From assembly GCF_001949145.1 (NCBI RefSeq), contig NW_019091552.1, positions 692,420-756,419 of the forward strand: a DNA stretch of 64,000 nt. Direction: 5' to 3'. Position numbers and translations under genes: made by a program. Source of the DNA: Acanthaster planci (lineage: Eukaryota > Echinodermata > Asteroidea > Valvatida > Acanthasteridae). Below are positions 35,201-47,900 of this stretch, one piece after another. Below the pieces are notes generated by a model. It saw only the letters and a list, made by a program, of their open reading frames with translations, was not told where the DNA came from and made no database searches. How positions within the stretch are numbered: position 1 is the stretch's first letter; the number at the start of each line of letters is the position of its first letter.

Positions 35201-38200
35201 TCTTTTCGCCGGATTTGTCAAAGCTGAGGAGACACCATTTCTGTGGGGCCATCGCACTCGCGCACATGTCTTAACTTTAATTAACACCACTTTTTCTGCA
35301 GTGTATGGTCTCCTTGTGTAGTAAAAAAATCCCAATGTAAAAATTCCAATCGAGTGGTGTACAATTAAGTGTTTTAAACAGTGATTAATTGGCCCATTTA
35401 GTATGTACCAATAAGAAATTAGCAATCAGATTGTTATGAATAGATAGATGAAGTTGATTCTAAGAGAGCATATGGAAATTGTCTCCTTTATTTCCTTATT
35501 GAAATTTTGCCAATGGTGAAGTGATATATAATGGCTCCATTTATTATCAACATAGGCCTAATTTGTTCCAATCGGATGAGTTAGTTCCAGACTGCGTTTT
35601 ATGACTTCCTCAAATCTCCGTTTTTCCACCCATCAAACTTACCTCCGAGTATTCTTTTGGAAGAGCAACGAGAGGATTATGATAATATTTTCCAACTGGC
35701 TGACTTTAAAATGCTCCCCAAATATTCCCAAACAGGTGAACATCTCATTTTGAGCGACACTTTCTATTAAGGCAGAAGGTAATAATGTCCAACTCCGGGT
35801 GCAAATTACCGACTCGGCGGCAGTGCCGTCAAGAGTGATTGTACGTGTGACATACAGCGCTGCACCGCCCCTTGCATTGCAGGCAGCGGTGAAATGGAGG
35901 GAGCTGTGACGAGGACGTGTTGCATGGATTATAGGAGTATCTGTCTCTCCCACATCCTATCTTTCTTACTATATTGTGGATATTCTCCTTGACCGAGACA
36001 ACTTTCTGTTTTACGTCCTACTTACCATGTTCCCATTTACTTCTTAACTTTATAGGTTTTATAACAACAACCTATTTTGAGACGTAAAATTTGAAGGAAA
36101 GGAAACAAAACTTGCCTGTATTGAGGGAAGTGAATAAAAGTTCAAAAAGATAGGCCAACATATGCTTTGTCCATCAAGTGAGATGGAACAGGATTGGTCT
36201 GTGCATTTTCTTCAAGGACACCCGAAAAGATCTGATCTTCTCCATGTTTGCCATGTTAATGTGCTTTTTTCATTGTAAATCTCCGATCTGAGGAATGGAA
36301 ACTACCCTGACACATTATTCGCAAAGATAGACAAAGTCATGCGAACCAGAGTCAAGATTTCCAAAATGTGGGCGAGAAAGTGGGTACTGAGGAGGAATGT
36401 ATTTGTAAGTACACTTGACCGCCTGCCAGTCTGGGGTCCACCGTCCATTGTTGTGCCCATTATGTCCCAATGGCAACTCCTATATATTACCTCTTTCTTG
36501 CTCCCAAAGACAACTCTGAGAACAGCCTGTAATTCGGCAAAGCATACCGACGGTGGCTTTCATAATGTTTCCATGGTAACTCCTTGATGTTGAAATCGAC
36601 ATTCTGAAGGAAAATCTGGGTTAGCCGTCATGGGTGAACTTTGCACCACTGTGGGTCCCGGTCTATCATGTTATGTAGCGTTGAAAACCTATAAACAAAG
36701 TGTGCCCCTAAACTCGGTTGGTCCGATAGTATGCGGCCCATATTCTATGGCTTTGTTTTTTATCGCCCTCTGACGGATATGCTAATGCTAGAAACCTCCC
36801 TCCCCCTTGCCTTTTAAGACATGAGCCGACTTGTTTGGTGTCGAACTTTTTTTCCTTGGTGACTTTAGCGATGACTAATCGGATAAATTTGCAGCGGTTG
36901 GGAAAAATACTCCCATCCCACACTTTTTTGTGTTATGGTTTACCTAAACTGGAAGCTACGGCAGCTGCCCTTGCATTTATTGGTCAGATTCTGCCAAACG
37001 ACAAGCATTCTGAACAGCGCAGTGACTTTTTGTTCACTCTTTAAATACGGATAGATCTACTTCGTACATCAATTGTATAATATTTTGCAAGCAGTCAAAT
37101 TCACGTCGAAGCATCCTCAGGACAAAAGAAAGTGCGTCAACTTGCTATAATCGTGACTTGTGAAAATATTTTGGGCAGAAAATGAAACCGTGGATTGTCA
37201 AGTCTATCTCTGCTTTTGTTTTGTTTTGCCGCTTAGCGTAAGATGTGGTTCTACGCGGTTGAGAAAATTGTCAAAATGTCGCATACCTCGAGCCTCACAG
37301 ATTAAATCGAGGTTAAAATACTGCGATTCGTTTTCGTGGATTCTTTGGGGTAAAACACACTTGCGAAAAAAGCCAAAAACACTGGAGCGTGGAAGTATAA
37401 TGCTATGGAATAGGGCGACTCTAATATTAAATATCGTAAAACATGGGGGTGTTTGTTTTTAATTGTTTAAATGTTTTTGTCTTCGTCATGTAAATGGTAG
37501 CTTTAGTGTGTGTGTATATTTATATTTGTGGTTTCGCACGTGACTTGATTTACTTTTAGTATGTTGTTCTTCAATTTTGATTTTGTATTGTATTGTAACA
37601 TTTTATCGTTGATATAACCAGGAAATCAAATCTCCTGTTTGTATTATGTGAATAATGAATAGAATTGAATGCAATGAAAGTAAACTATTTAAAGTGAAGT
37701 TCGCTTCAGGAAACTTTTACATGTCTTTTTACCTGGTTTTAATGTAAGGTCATATAGCGTCCTTCAACCAGGAGGCATCGACCCGCAGTTTTGTATGCTC
37801 TGTGAGGACATGGTTCGCAAGAAAAAAAACTCAAATACAATTTTTAAAAATGATTCATCAATTGCAAAACCAGATATGACCAAATTGGGCCTTCATTCCT
37901 TATATACCAGCGCACAGCGTCACGCGCCAATGCGCGTATTCGGTCAGGCCCACGGATTCTTACATACTAACTCATGTAATTAAAATGTTACCAGCTTTTT
38001 CTGATTAGATCGCACCGCAGGCTCATGCATGTTCTCATGACATCATCCTCTTTCGTTCGCCAAGCCTCACGCACCGCGGCCTTATCTAAGAGGGCCCCTA
38101 GGTGACGCATGAATGGATTTTAATCACAAATTATTCAGGCCACGTAGCGAGTTCAGTCCAGGAGTTACAGCCTGAATAGGAAGCTTTCCAAAATCGCCCC

Positions 38201-41200
38201 GGTTTTTCGCCTGTGCAGATCTCATAACGGACCCAGTAACAGGGCAATATGATCGAAAAAATCATCCAAGGGATTAAAGTCATACCATTCATAATTCTAA
38301 AAATTACGTTTTAATGTCATCATTGATTGGATATATTGTTATTTGTCAGACAATGGATCGATCAATGCATTGCTTCAGGTAGATTTTGCAAAAAGATCAA
38401 ATATATTGGATTTTTTGTAAACTAGATAAGTCATTACAAATTTAATGTAGCACTGCCAATTGGAAATAAAAAAATCCTTTGGGAGGGTGTGTCCATTGCA
38501 TGTACATGTACAAGAATAATACACACATGTATACCAGTAAAATGCTCGCTCTCAAGTTACAAATGACGGTTTAACAATTACAGCATTGTCACTTTGATCG
38601 TATTAAGTCTTTATTGTTACCAGTATCCAGCCCTTGAGACTGCATGATGTTTGCCTTAACTGTGAACCAACCCGTAACGTATCCTTAGCCTTGTGTCAAC
38701 TGCAAAACACTTCAGCACGTGAGGATATTTGCCCTCACCGTTTTCACCAAGGGACGGGGCTTGTCGACTTTGACGACCCAGACGTCTTTGAGATAATAGC
38801 AGAAGAGGTTTCTCTAAATTTAAATCTGCGGGAGATACACCTTTTCAACAACTTTCTACAATATGAAAGCACTGTGTGATTCTTGTAAAGCTGAACTTGG
38901 CGATGAGTCAGTTGATATGATCAAATCAAGAGGACTTCAGCCCGATTATTAACCAATACAGATGCCCAGTCCTTCGCGGTAATGAAAGTCTTAGTTTTCC
39001 AGCTTCTAGCCGACGCCGACCTTTCGTTCAGTGGGGTTTGTGTGCGTTCACACGCGGGGCAGCTGCGTTTGCATCCCTTCTTTGTGAAATCTGTGACATT
39101 ATGATGGTCCCGAACCAAAAATCAACCTCTGCCAAATCCTCAAGTCTCGAGGTCGGATTATGACTAACGCAGTCACCCCCATAATAATGGAAAGTCTGTC
39201 AATTCCGTTGGGACACCTCCTCTATCATCCGTTTCAGTGTCACTCTTTTGGCGTGACCAATTATCTCAAAGTATTAAGTACAGCTCCTCCAACGTGCTCC
39301 CGGGGTTTCGTTTTCCCTGAAGGGACGTGGAGTCGTTCCCGATGCGTGGTTTGGGGATCTGTGTGCATACCGGTTGACTGTCATGTTACTCTCCACTGCG
39401 CACTTGCATAATAATCGTAGTACAATGTACCGTAGTCTTTGTTTCTGGCAATAAATCTTAGGGTTCCTCAAACGCGTCCACGATACTTTGCATCGCGAGC
39501 CTTGACGAAACCGTGGAGAAAGCATTGAAAACATTTTCGCTTGTAGATGAAGGAAGAAATCGCATGAGAGAGCTTCTGAGGAAAATCCATAGAATCAGGT
39601 AGAGACTGGAAATCTGACCTTATTATGTCGGCCATGGTGCGATTCGAACCCAGTTAACAGAAGTGCTCGGGGGAAGTGTAGGGTTCTCTCTGACTCCCCT
39701 CAAAACGTAGAATTTTTGTAATAATAGTTGGGGTTGTAGGTGTGGCCATTCGACTTTGAATATTCCAAAGTATCGCTTCTTGGATATAGCTTCACTAATG
39801 GAACAAGGAAATAAGTTATTACTTTGTAAGATCGCATAATATACCTCATGTCGAAAGAGCTGTAGCCTTGTTCTGCGCAAGGGCGGATCAAGAACTTAAT
39901 GTCGGCATAGCCAAATTCTTGGATTGAGACTACAATTTAGGACTTTTTACACGCTTTTCAAGGGCAGAGAAATGAAATGGAACAAACAAGCCTTTCTGGC
40001 GGGGGGCGGGGTGGGGCCATGGCCCGTTTCTTCCCCCATCCGTTGATGGTTCCGAGGCATTCGTATCTCAAGATGAATGTGAAGGCAAGTATGTTTCCAT
40101 CATGTAGAGTCTAAACGAGACATGTCACGCACAAGAATGGATCAGTATCCGTACTTCCACTATATTCTTCCGCTTTGCATCGAGAGATTGCAAATGTGTG
40201 AGAAGGGTAGTTGACATTTTAATTGGCCAAGTATAGGAAATGAAGGAAACTGGAACTCTTGAATAGGTCACCACACCCGTTAGTACAAGCTGACATTGCT
40301 CAATGATCAACTTGGCAGTAAAGCACGTGATGGATTAATCTTCCGGAACGTCTGTGAACTCGTAGCGTAAGTGCAGGTGACCTTCGGACTCTTGGGAGGC
40401 AATAACATCATGATACGTCCAATTTGTCCATTATTTTGTGGACTGTCTCGTTCTTTTTTGACGAGACTATATTTTTACAAGTCTGATTTCTTGTGTGCGT
40501 TGATCTTTCATTTTCTGTCGCTTAATTGACGAGATAATTCCAACACGCAGAAACCCTCGAAAGTGCCTCATTATCCTCCTGTCGTGAGGAATGGCAAACT
40601 GATCTGCAAGAAACAGAACTGTTTTAATGTGACCAAATCTCCCAGTAATGCCGTTCTGAATCCCTTCAGGGGCTTTTGGGAAGTTTGGACAACTGAACTT
40701 GTGATCTCTGGTGACTGATGCGTTGCTTATGAGACAGGAAAAAGTAAACACTGCAGGGGAAAAAAGAATGAAGGGAAATCACACATCTTCGAATGTAGTA
40801 ACTCGCTAACATACATCGCCCAGAGCGGGTTCAGTCAACGCGTTCACTCAAGGGGTAATAACAGGACAACAGTTTCGGATTTTACAGGACCGTAAAATTT
40901 GCTAGCCGAGCGTGATAAATATGCTGCAGTTGCTTTTGACTTTTGAGGTTTACGCATTGACTCGAAGGCTTTTCCTAGGTGACCCAAATTGAGAGTGCAA
41001 AATAGGATTGGGCGAACTGGAACTGCGATTGGCAGTATTTCAAGATGTGTTTTCGAATTCGTAAAGACTTTGCGGGCAGAACTGTCTGACGTTTCAATCT
41101 GTCCACTTCCAGTGATAATTAGTCGATACCAAGCGCTCGTAAAGATTCGGGTGGCCCATAAATTGATTGATTGAACTTGACAGGGTAACGAGAAAGAATG

Positions 41201-41760
41201 TTATCCCGCCAAGACAGAATGCTTCATCTCACCAGGCTGACAACTATATTTACCAATTTCACAGAATACATCCATTATACCTTACGAAATAGAAAAAGAA
41301 GAAATAGCAGTCATGTAGATATGTTGTCTGCGGTTGGTCAAGATAATGAACTCTTACATATTTCGGGGAAAATGCACAAAAGGAAGCTGACTATTAAGAA
41401 AATGAAAATGTACAATATTGACAATCTATAACGCCATGATGGAATTTCTTTATACCATCTTTGTCTGTTCTGGAACATCCAACAGTCAATTCTGTAAACT
41501 TCAAATTTATTTTGACATTTGATTATCGGTATTCCCCTATCTTTTACGGAAAATACTGGCCCTGTCACCTTGGGTTAAAATAAAAAAAGTAATGAAGAAT
41601 CCCCACCGAAACGGGATTCGAAAGAGCGATAGCTGCATATCATGAAATTTACCGTTGTCGTTCGAGAGTGTTAAAATAACAACAATCGAGCCGTAGTGCA
41701 GCCTGTTCCAAGCCTGTCAAATAATTGTCACCAAATCATTTTCTTCACTACCCCCCGCAG
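32221..41760. other. Intergenic region upstream of the type II serine protease; no gene supported
   Basis: No domain-bearing exon was found on either strand. The first exon and promoter of the plus-strand protease should lie here, because the first exon found (41761) is entered in phase 0 and has no suitable ATG of its own. I could not choose between several weak candidates. Confidence 0.45.
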
Positions 41761-41956
41761 GGTGTCCCTGTTGAAAACTTCAAGATCGACGAGGAGTCTG
41801 GCAAGACCAAGGTGCTAGAGGCGAATGGGGCCAACGTGAAGACGAGACAGCCTAAGGCACCCAGGCTCTTCAGGTTCAAAGTCGTCGTTGCCGTTGTGGT
41901 GGCCATCATCATATTGATCGTGGTCATCGCTCTCGTGTTATTCTTCGCTACAAGGG
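41761..41956 (+). CDS. Protease exon: cytosolic tail and signal-anchor helix
   Basis: 65 codons plus one base, entered in phase 0 and left in phase 1. [12 protein letters not shown] is a basic stop before the helix [20 protein letters not shown], so the N-terminus should face the cytosol (type II topology). Acceptor CACTACCCCCCGCAG, donor GTGAGC. The exon with the start codon was not found upstream. Confidence 0.82.
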
Positions 41957-44900
41957 GTGAGCCAAAACTTTGGGGACTCAAAACCGTTCGTGTCTCAGTA
42001 CCTTGCCCTATTCAGAAACTTGGTATGGGGGTGAGCGAGTAGTATACTAAAGAAATTCAACTGGTAAAGCTATGTCATTAAAAAGGGGGATTAAGGGGAA
42101 ACAATTCCAGCATGTCAGGCTCAAGGAATGAGATATATTGTCAGGAAAAAGTACAAATGATTAGTGGATCTAGGGAACAACGGGGGCTATAATTTTCAAA
42201 TATAAAACGTGGTTTTTGAAAAAAAAAGTTCTTTTCCTTTCCTCTTCAAAACATGTAAATCTCCACAGTTTAGCCTCACTCCTCCAAAAAAGACATGAAC
42301 ATGTCACAGCAGTGAGTTGCAGACACAATTTTTCTGCAACCTTGTGATCTTCAATGTCTAAAAGCTCTTTGACATTCCTTTTCAATGCATTGAAAAGGTC
42401 GCTTTTTAAAACTTAAATTATCCATGGAATACAACTGAGGGCACTGCTGCTGTGACGTCATCCAGTGAATAGTTCAATGCCTGGGGATTTCTGTTCAAAT
42501 TGTGAGCCCAGAATATCCTGGACATTATGGGTTCATAATTCTGGGTTCAAAATGGATTGATGCGTGCTTATTGCCACGTACATTGTACATAAACAACATT
42601 GAATCAGCGAAGAACAGAAACTTTAGCCCAGCAAAATCAACAAAAATGCAGGACTTTCTGTGTACAAACCAACGTATTAACGCTGAGGCTTTCTTCCTTG
42701 GATGACATCACACTTTTGCTCATGAATATGGAAATTACATGTACTTATTAGCATACAACCATAAAGGCCTTAAATACCCTTTGAAATAGTGAAACAAATG
42801 TTGAAAATGAGGTTAACTGAGACACAAAGGTGCGTTTTGAAGGTCTGTACCAAAATAAATTAATTGTAGGTACCCTTAAAAGGTTTCAAGTAATTGCCTC
42901 CACCCCCCCCAATCGATGTGCCCTCATTCACCCCCTTTTCACTATCAAGTTTTAATGCGACAACACAAGATACTAAAATAGACTAGATGATTCTTTGGAA
43001 AGGACTGCCTGTCGACACATCAGTGGGCTGCTGATGTTGTGAAGTAGCAGAATTATTAAGGCCACCCACGCCGTCCATTTCACTAGACAAATTACAAGTA
43101 CAATGGCAGAGGGACAAGCTTTGTGACGAGGTTGGAGCATAGTGTTTACCATTAAAGTCAAAACCTCGTATACACTGCATACATGATCTGTATCATGGCA
43201 TGATGGAATATTGACAACAATGCTATTCGCCATTTCTGTTTTTAGAATGGAACGAATGGGTTTATATAATACAACTTCCTCAGATCATATCATTTTACCT
43301 CCGAGGTGCTTGGCGTCGCTCGACTTGATATGCATGACATCCACGTGACATAGTGAAATTAACGACATTTTTGACGTGCCTTTTTTGATTGGAACCACGG
43401 AGGACGGTCCGAACGTCAACCCTGGTGACATCGTCCGTCATACTGGGATGTTAATTTTGCCAACGCGTGGCCTTTATACCTCCAGGATATTGCGTCTGGC
43501 GAGATATGATTTTGAAAGGAGTGGCACATCTGCTAACAGCCCACAGAGGTCTTCTCAAGCGTGCCGCATCCCTGTCGTATATAAACAGGAAAATGCCTTT
43601 GCAGTTGAGAAATAGATTACTAAATTGATACTTATACACGTGGTTTTTGGTAATCATTTTTACAAGGCATCTTCATTGCATAGTAGCTTCTTAATCCTAC
43701 TTCAGTTTGGTTTTGTTCGGTTCTATCTGGTTAAACCAACGTATTAAGTAGAGGCAAAGTTAATAACACTCTAGCGTGCCGTCACCGAGAAGCGTGTCTG
43801 AGATCATCGCTACGCCTTTCGCCTGGTTCATGGGCGTAAATCCCGGGGAGGGGGCTATATACCCCCTCCTTTTAAAATGGGAAGGATTGGCAATTGAATC
43901 ATCCCCCACTTTTTTGTGGTGAGCAAAAAAAAAAAAAAAAGAAAAAAAAAAGAAAAAAAGAAAAGCGGATTGTGAAGCATTTTTCGGACTTCCCGACAAC
44001 CAATTTCAGTACCACTCAAATAGAGACAAGAAGAAAAAGCCATAAATATTTAACTCTGATGTAAATTCTGCATGTATGTAATGCATATTACAAGTGTACA
44101 TTTATAGTGTCATATGTTGTCGANNNNNNNNNNNNNNNNNNNNNNNNNNNNNNNNNNNNNNCCCCCCCCCTTCAATGGCTGGGCAAGTCAACCCCCCCAC
44201 ACAAATGTGTATTTGCCTGCAACTGGGGACCCCCTATTGTTCCACTTTTGTTTGTACTTAAACCTTTTTAGAAGACCACCCATATGTTTTGTACAGAGTT
44301 ATCAATCGGGGACCCTTTGTCAATCGGGGACCTTGTTGTCCTCTATTGTTCAGGGTCCCCAGTTGAATGCAGAAACAAACTCACACACACACACACAGAT
44401 CAACACACCTATCCCCTAATTTCTGGCACAAAATGACGCCACTGGCCTGGTTCACAATATATTGAGGGGAAAAAGGAGAGAAAAGCGGCCTTTTTCATTC
44501 CGGCCTGATTTAACTTGGTTGGCTAATCAGCAGAAGTGAGCTGGATTGGCACTGTGCAATTTTGATAACCTATTTTACCAAGTCGGACGTCTTCACCAGC
44601 TAGCAGAAAGGATTTTATCCCGACCAAGCCCAGCACACATATCATGGGCTGGGCTGATGCCCTTCATGGAACTATGTGGAAGAATTACAGGCTTCATAAA
44701 GCACTGTGGCTCACATACGACCTTAAAGAGTGACTTCGTACTCTGGTGGGCAGATGCGAACTTGATGTCACGAAGCATATGCAGCCAAAATTCGTATGAG
44801 TTGATATTACTGTTAGGCAATTCCTTCCTCCATGAGGCTAGCAAAGGTGGAGGCACTGTGCACGCTTTAAATACATTTTCTGTTTTCAAAAGAATCTTTC

Positions 44901-47900
44901 TGGCCCCAACCAGATTGCTCACAGGCTATTTCCTGGGCCTTCTTGAAGCGCAGTGCTTCGATGCCCATTATTCATCTAGAGTTATCCAGTACATGTGTAT
45001 TTTTGTCAAGTTGCATCCATAAATGTACGACCTCCACTCAGAGCCTTATCACCACTCTTCGGCTAATATCAATTGTGTTCATCGTTTATCTCAACTGTTC
45101 TGATCTGTGGTACTCCAGGGGAGCAGTTACTTCTGTTATTTATAGAGTTTTCAATTGTCTCAAGTGGTCCTATTTATAGATCAGCTTCAACCATTTTGCT
45201 TAAGCTCATCTTTTTGGCCCTCATTTATGCAGATAATGTAAAGCCTGTGTTCCAGACCTGCCCCGCTGAAGTTATCGGAACCGTCCATTCCGAGAGCGAA
45301 GCGGGGAACATCAGCGTGAGTTGGGACGTGCCGGTAGCCACTGATGACTCCGACCGTGTCAACGTCACGTCCTCCCACGGGTCGGGGGACCTGTTTCCCC
45401 GGGGGAGCATCACCAACGTCACGTATCGGGCCGTCGACCCGTCGGGTAACGAAGCGGTGTGCACTTTCCCTGTAGCGGTTGTAGGTAGGTGTCGTGTCTT
45501 CCAAAGCAAATTGGGCTCTGAAGACTAATTGAAGATTGAATCGGACTGGACCAAGCATGGTCTGGGTCTTGTTAAGCTGCGCATTTTATCATTATTATCT
45601 ACGTTGTTAATGACAAACAGCGAAGTTTAACATAGATATAACTGCGCAGTTTATCGTTAATGTCTACCGGTATCTTGTTCAGTGATAACTGAGTGTACTA
45701 TTGATCTCTGTCTTGTGCTGCTTTACTTTTGTATGCTGAGTGTGATATCGCATCTGACATTTAAACGAAACAAATACAGCAACGTTTTTATGCCATATTG
45801 AAGATACTGCGGAATAATTGCTCGGCTAGAATCAAATGATGATACTATCCCATTGTACTCTGTATGCACTGAGTATTCGGTGTTATGAATTAATCTGCGT
45901 CGGATTAAAGGCAAAATCCAGACATTGAAAACGAACATCTACCGAACGCAAAGTGCATTTTTGGAAACAGATGATTTCACGTTTTATACCCTGGTCAACT
46001 GAGAGCAATAAGTGACCCTAATTTGTCCAACAGCCGTAAAAGCAATATGTCCCAACCTGGACTTTGCATGATGTCGATCGGTACGATTGATCTGCTCCTA
46101 ATTTTTGTCAAAATGGTTAAAACATGTGTCCCGCTAGCTTCGGATATCTTAGGAGATTAACCCCGGCCCGCCCACTATCCGCATTCGCCGGCAGTTTCAA
46201 ACAAATTTGGGTGTCCTTTCATTTTAATGTTAACCGAGCAAGACTAGTTCCAGACCGCACGTCTTTGAAGAAACCGAGAAAGAAGTTAATCAGAGATTTT
46301 TCAATAACATTGTCAAAGTCAATCAAAATCTCATCTTCAGCCAGCGCAGAAATTTCCAAAGTAAATTTGTTCAACTGGGCAGTGAGCAGTTAGAACAAGT
46401 GAACCTTTTTAAACTGTAACCAATGGTCACCGTTTTCGTTTTTGAACGGGGAAGGGACACGACAACGTTGCAGATACAATTTTTACGAACAGGCGGAATA
46501 ACTTAATTCATCTGAGTTTCGTTGTTCACTAAGTAAGTTACCCACAATGCTTTGTGAGCCCTGTACATCCCTCACAAAGTTCCATAAAAGGTGGTTAGCC
46601 AATCCCACGATTGATTGCTGGGCTTGCTCATTGTTGGCATTCGAACTAACTCATAACTGCTCACTGGTCTGGACGTCCCATTCCAATGGAAATGGTGAGG
46701 GGCAAAATTGGGTGCACATGAGTGTCTAGACTATTGGGTTGACCTGGGGATGGCCGTGGCCGTTGGTGCTGTGTGCCAAACAAGCGAGAGACTGCGGGGA
46801 CGGGTTGAACCTAGGTCAACTAGTGAGAGCTACTCGAACACATCCACAGTAGCACGATATGCCGATCCAGTCGCCGTTTGTTGGTATACATCTATACAAT
46901 TCGCCATCCCAACTCAAATCAGACTAGACCGCAAAAGATGTTTCCCGTTTTTCTCGATAGATTGTGAAACAGACCAGTGGCGTTGCGATGATGGCACGTG
47001 CATCTCACACACGTTGGTTTGTGACGGCACTCCGGCTTGTGCGGACGCAAGTGACGAAACATTATGCGAGGGTAAGTGTTATTGTGTTCCTTAACAGTGT
47101 CAATAATTGGCAAAAAATTCTCAAGAATGTAAAAATCCGACCTCGGTGGCTCCCTGTATAATTATACACAATAACAACAAAAATGGAAGAAAAAGATATT
47201 CCAAGGACAGTTTCGGCTTAAATTCAAATGACTTGTAAGTCTCTGACCAGAGACGAGACTCCCCTTTGGTCAATCATCTCTTGGCAAGTTCGACCGCTAA
47301 CTACGGTAGAGTTCAGTTTGACAAGTTAGCAATTGTTTTCTACCTATGAGCAGGCGCAATTAGGTTCCACCCATTTCATGCCACTGGTTCCATCTGTTTC
47401 GTGTCACTGCCCCAGACGTAAATTATGATGGAACAAGGGTATACGAGTGATGCAACTGTGCCCCTGGGTAAGGCTCCAAACGGTCGGTAAGATTATAGTC
47501 CGACCCACAATCGGTTGCCACGTTGGTAGCCTACAACTATATACGATCGGTCAAACATGCATTGAACATTAATTGACTTTATGCCCTGTCCTAATTTTCT
47601 ACTTTTGTGGTCTAAACGGCTTCTGTTTAACCTAAGTTCAGCGTCAAAACAGTTCGTGCATGGCACTCCTTCCCAACAAGTTACTCACTGTAAAATCAAG
47701 TGTGCAAGCACTGGTACTGTTTTAAAGCCTTTTAACACTTTCCTGCTAACACTTTATTTCTTAAACAAATACGTGTTGACGTGTTAATACATTTAGACAC
47801 AATGACAGAATGACACATTCGGGTGTTAATAACAAGACAAGAAAACATATTTAACGGGTGGTAACACACCGAAACACGTTTATTTCCAAACTGAGTTTGA

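Larger units (their letters stand above)
41957..45232. other. First visible intron of the protease gene
   Basis: No LDLa-, CUB- or HYR-like exon was seen, but skipped phase 1-1 exons cannot be excluded. It contains an R1 repeat, an assembly gap, and an open frame at 44546-45022 that has no recognisable domain. Confidence 0.5.

Noticed and set aside
39636-39660. Minus-strand GGTTCGAATCGCACC, similar to a tRNA T-arm
   Set aside because: No pairing acceptor or D arm could be found around it; at most a SINE fragment.
44546-45022. 158-codon plus-strand open frame before the HYR exon, also open in reverse
   Set aside because: No recognisable domain and its frame does not join the HYR exon; possibly an old transposon, not supportable as a gene.
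46708-46960. Upstream extension of the LDLa 1 exon as coding
   Set aside because: The frame is open by chance; a good acceptor at 46951-46960 and domain borders place the exon start at 46961.
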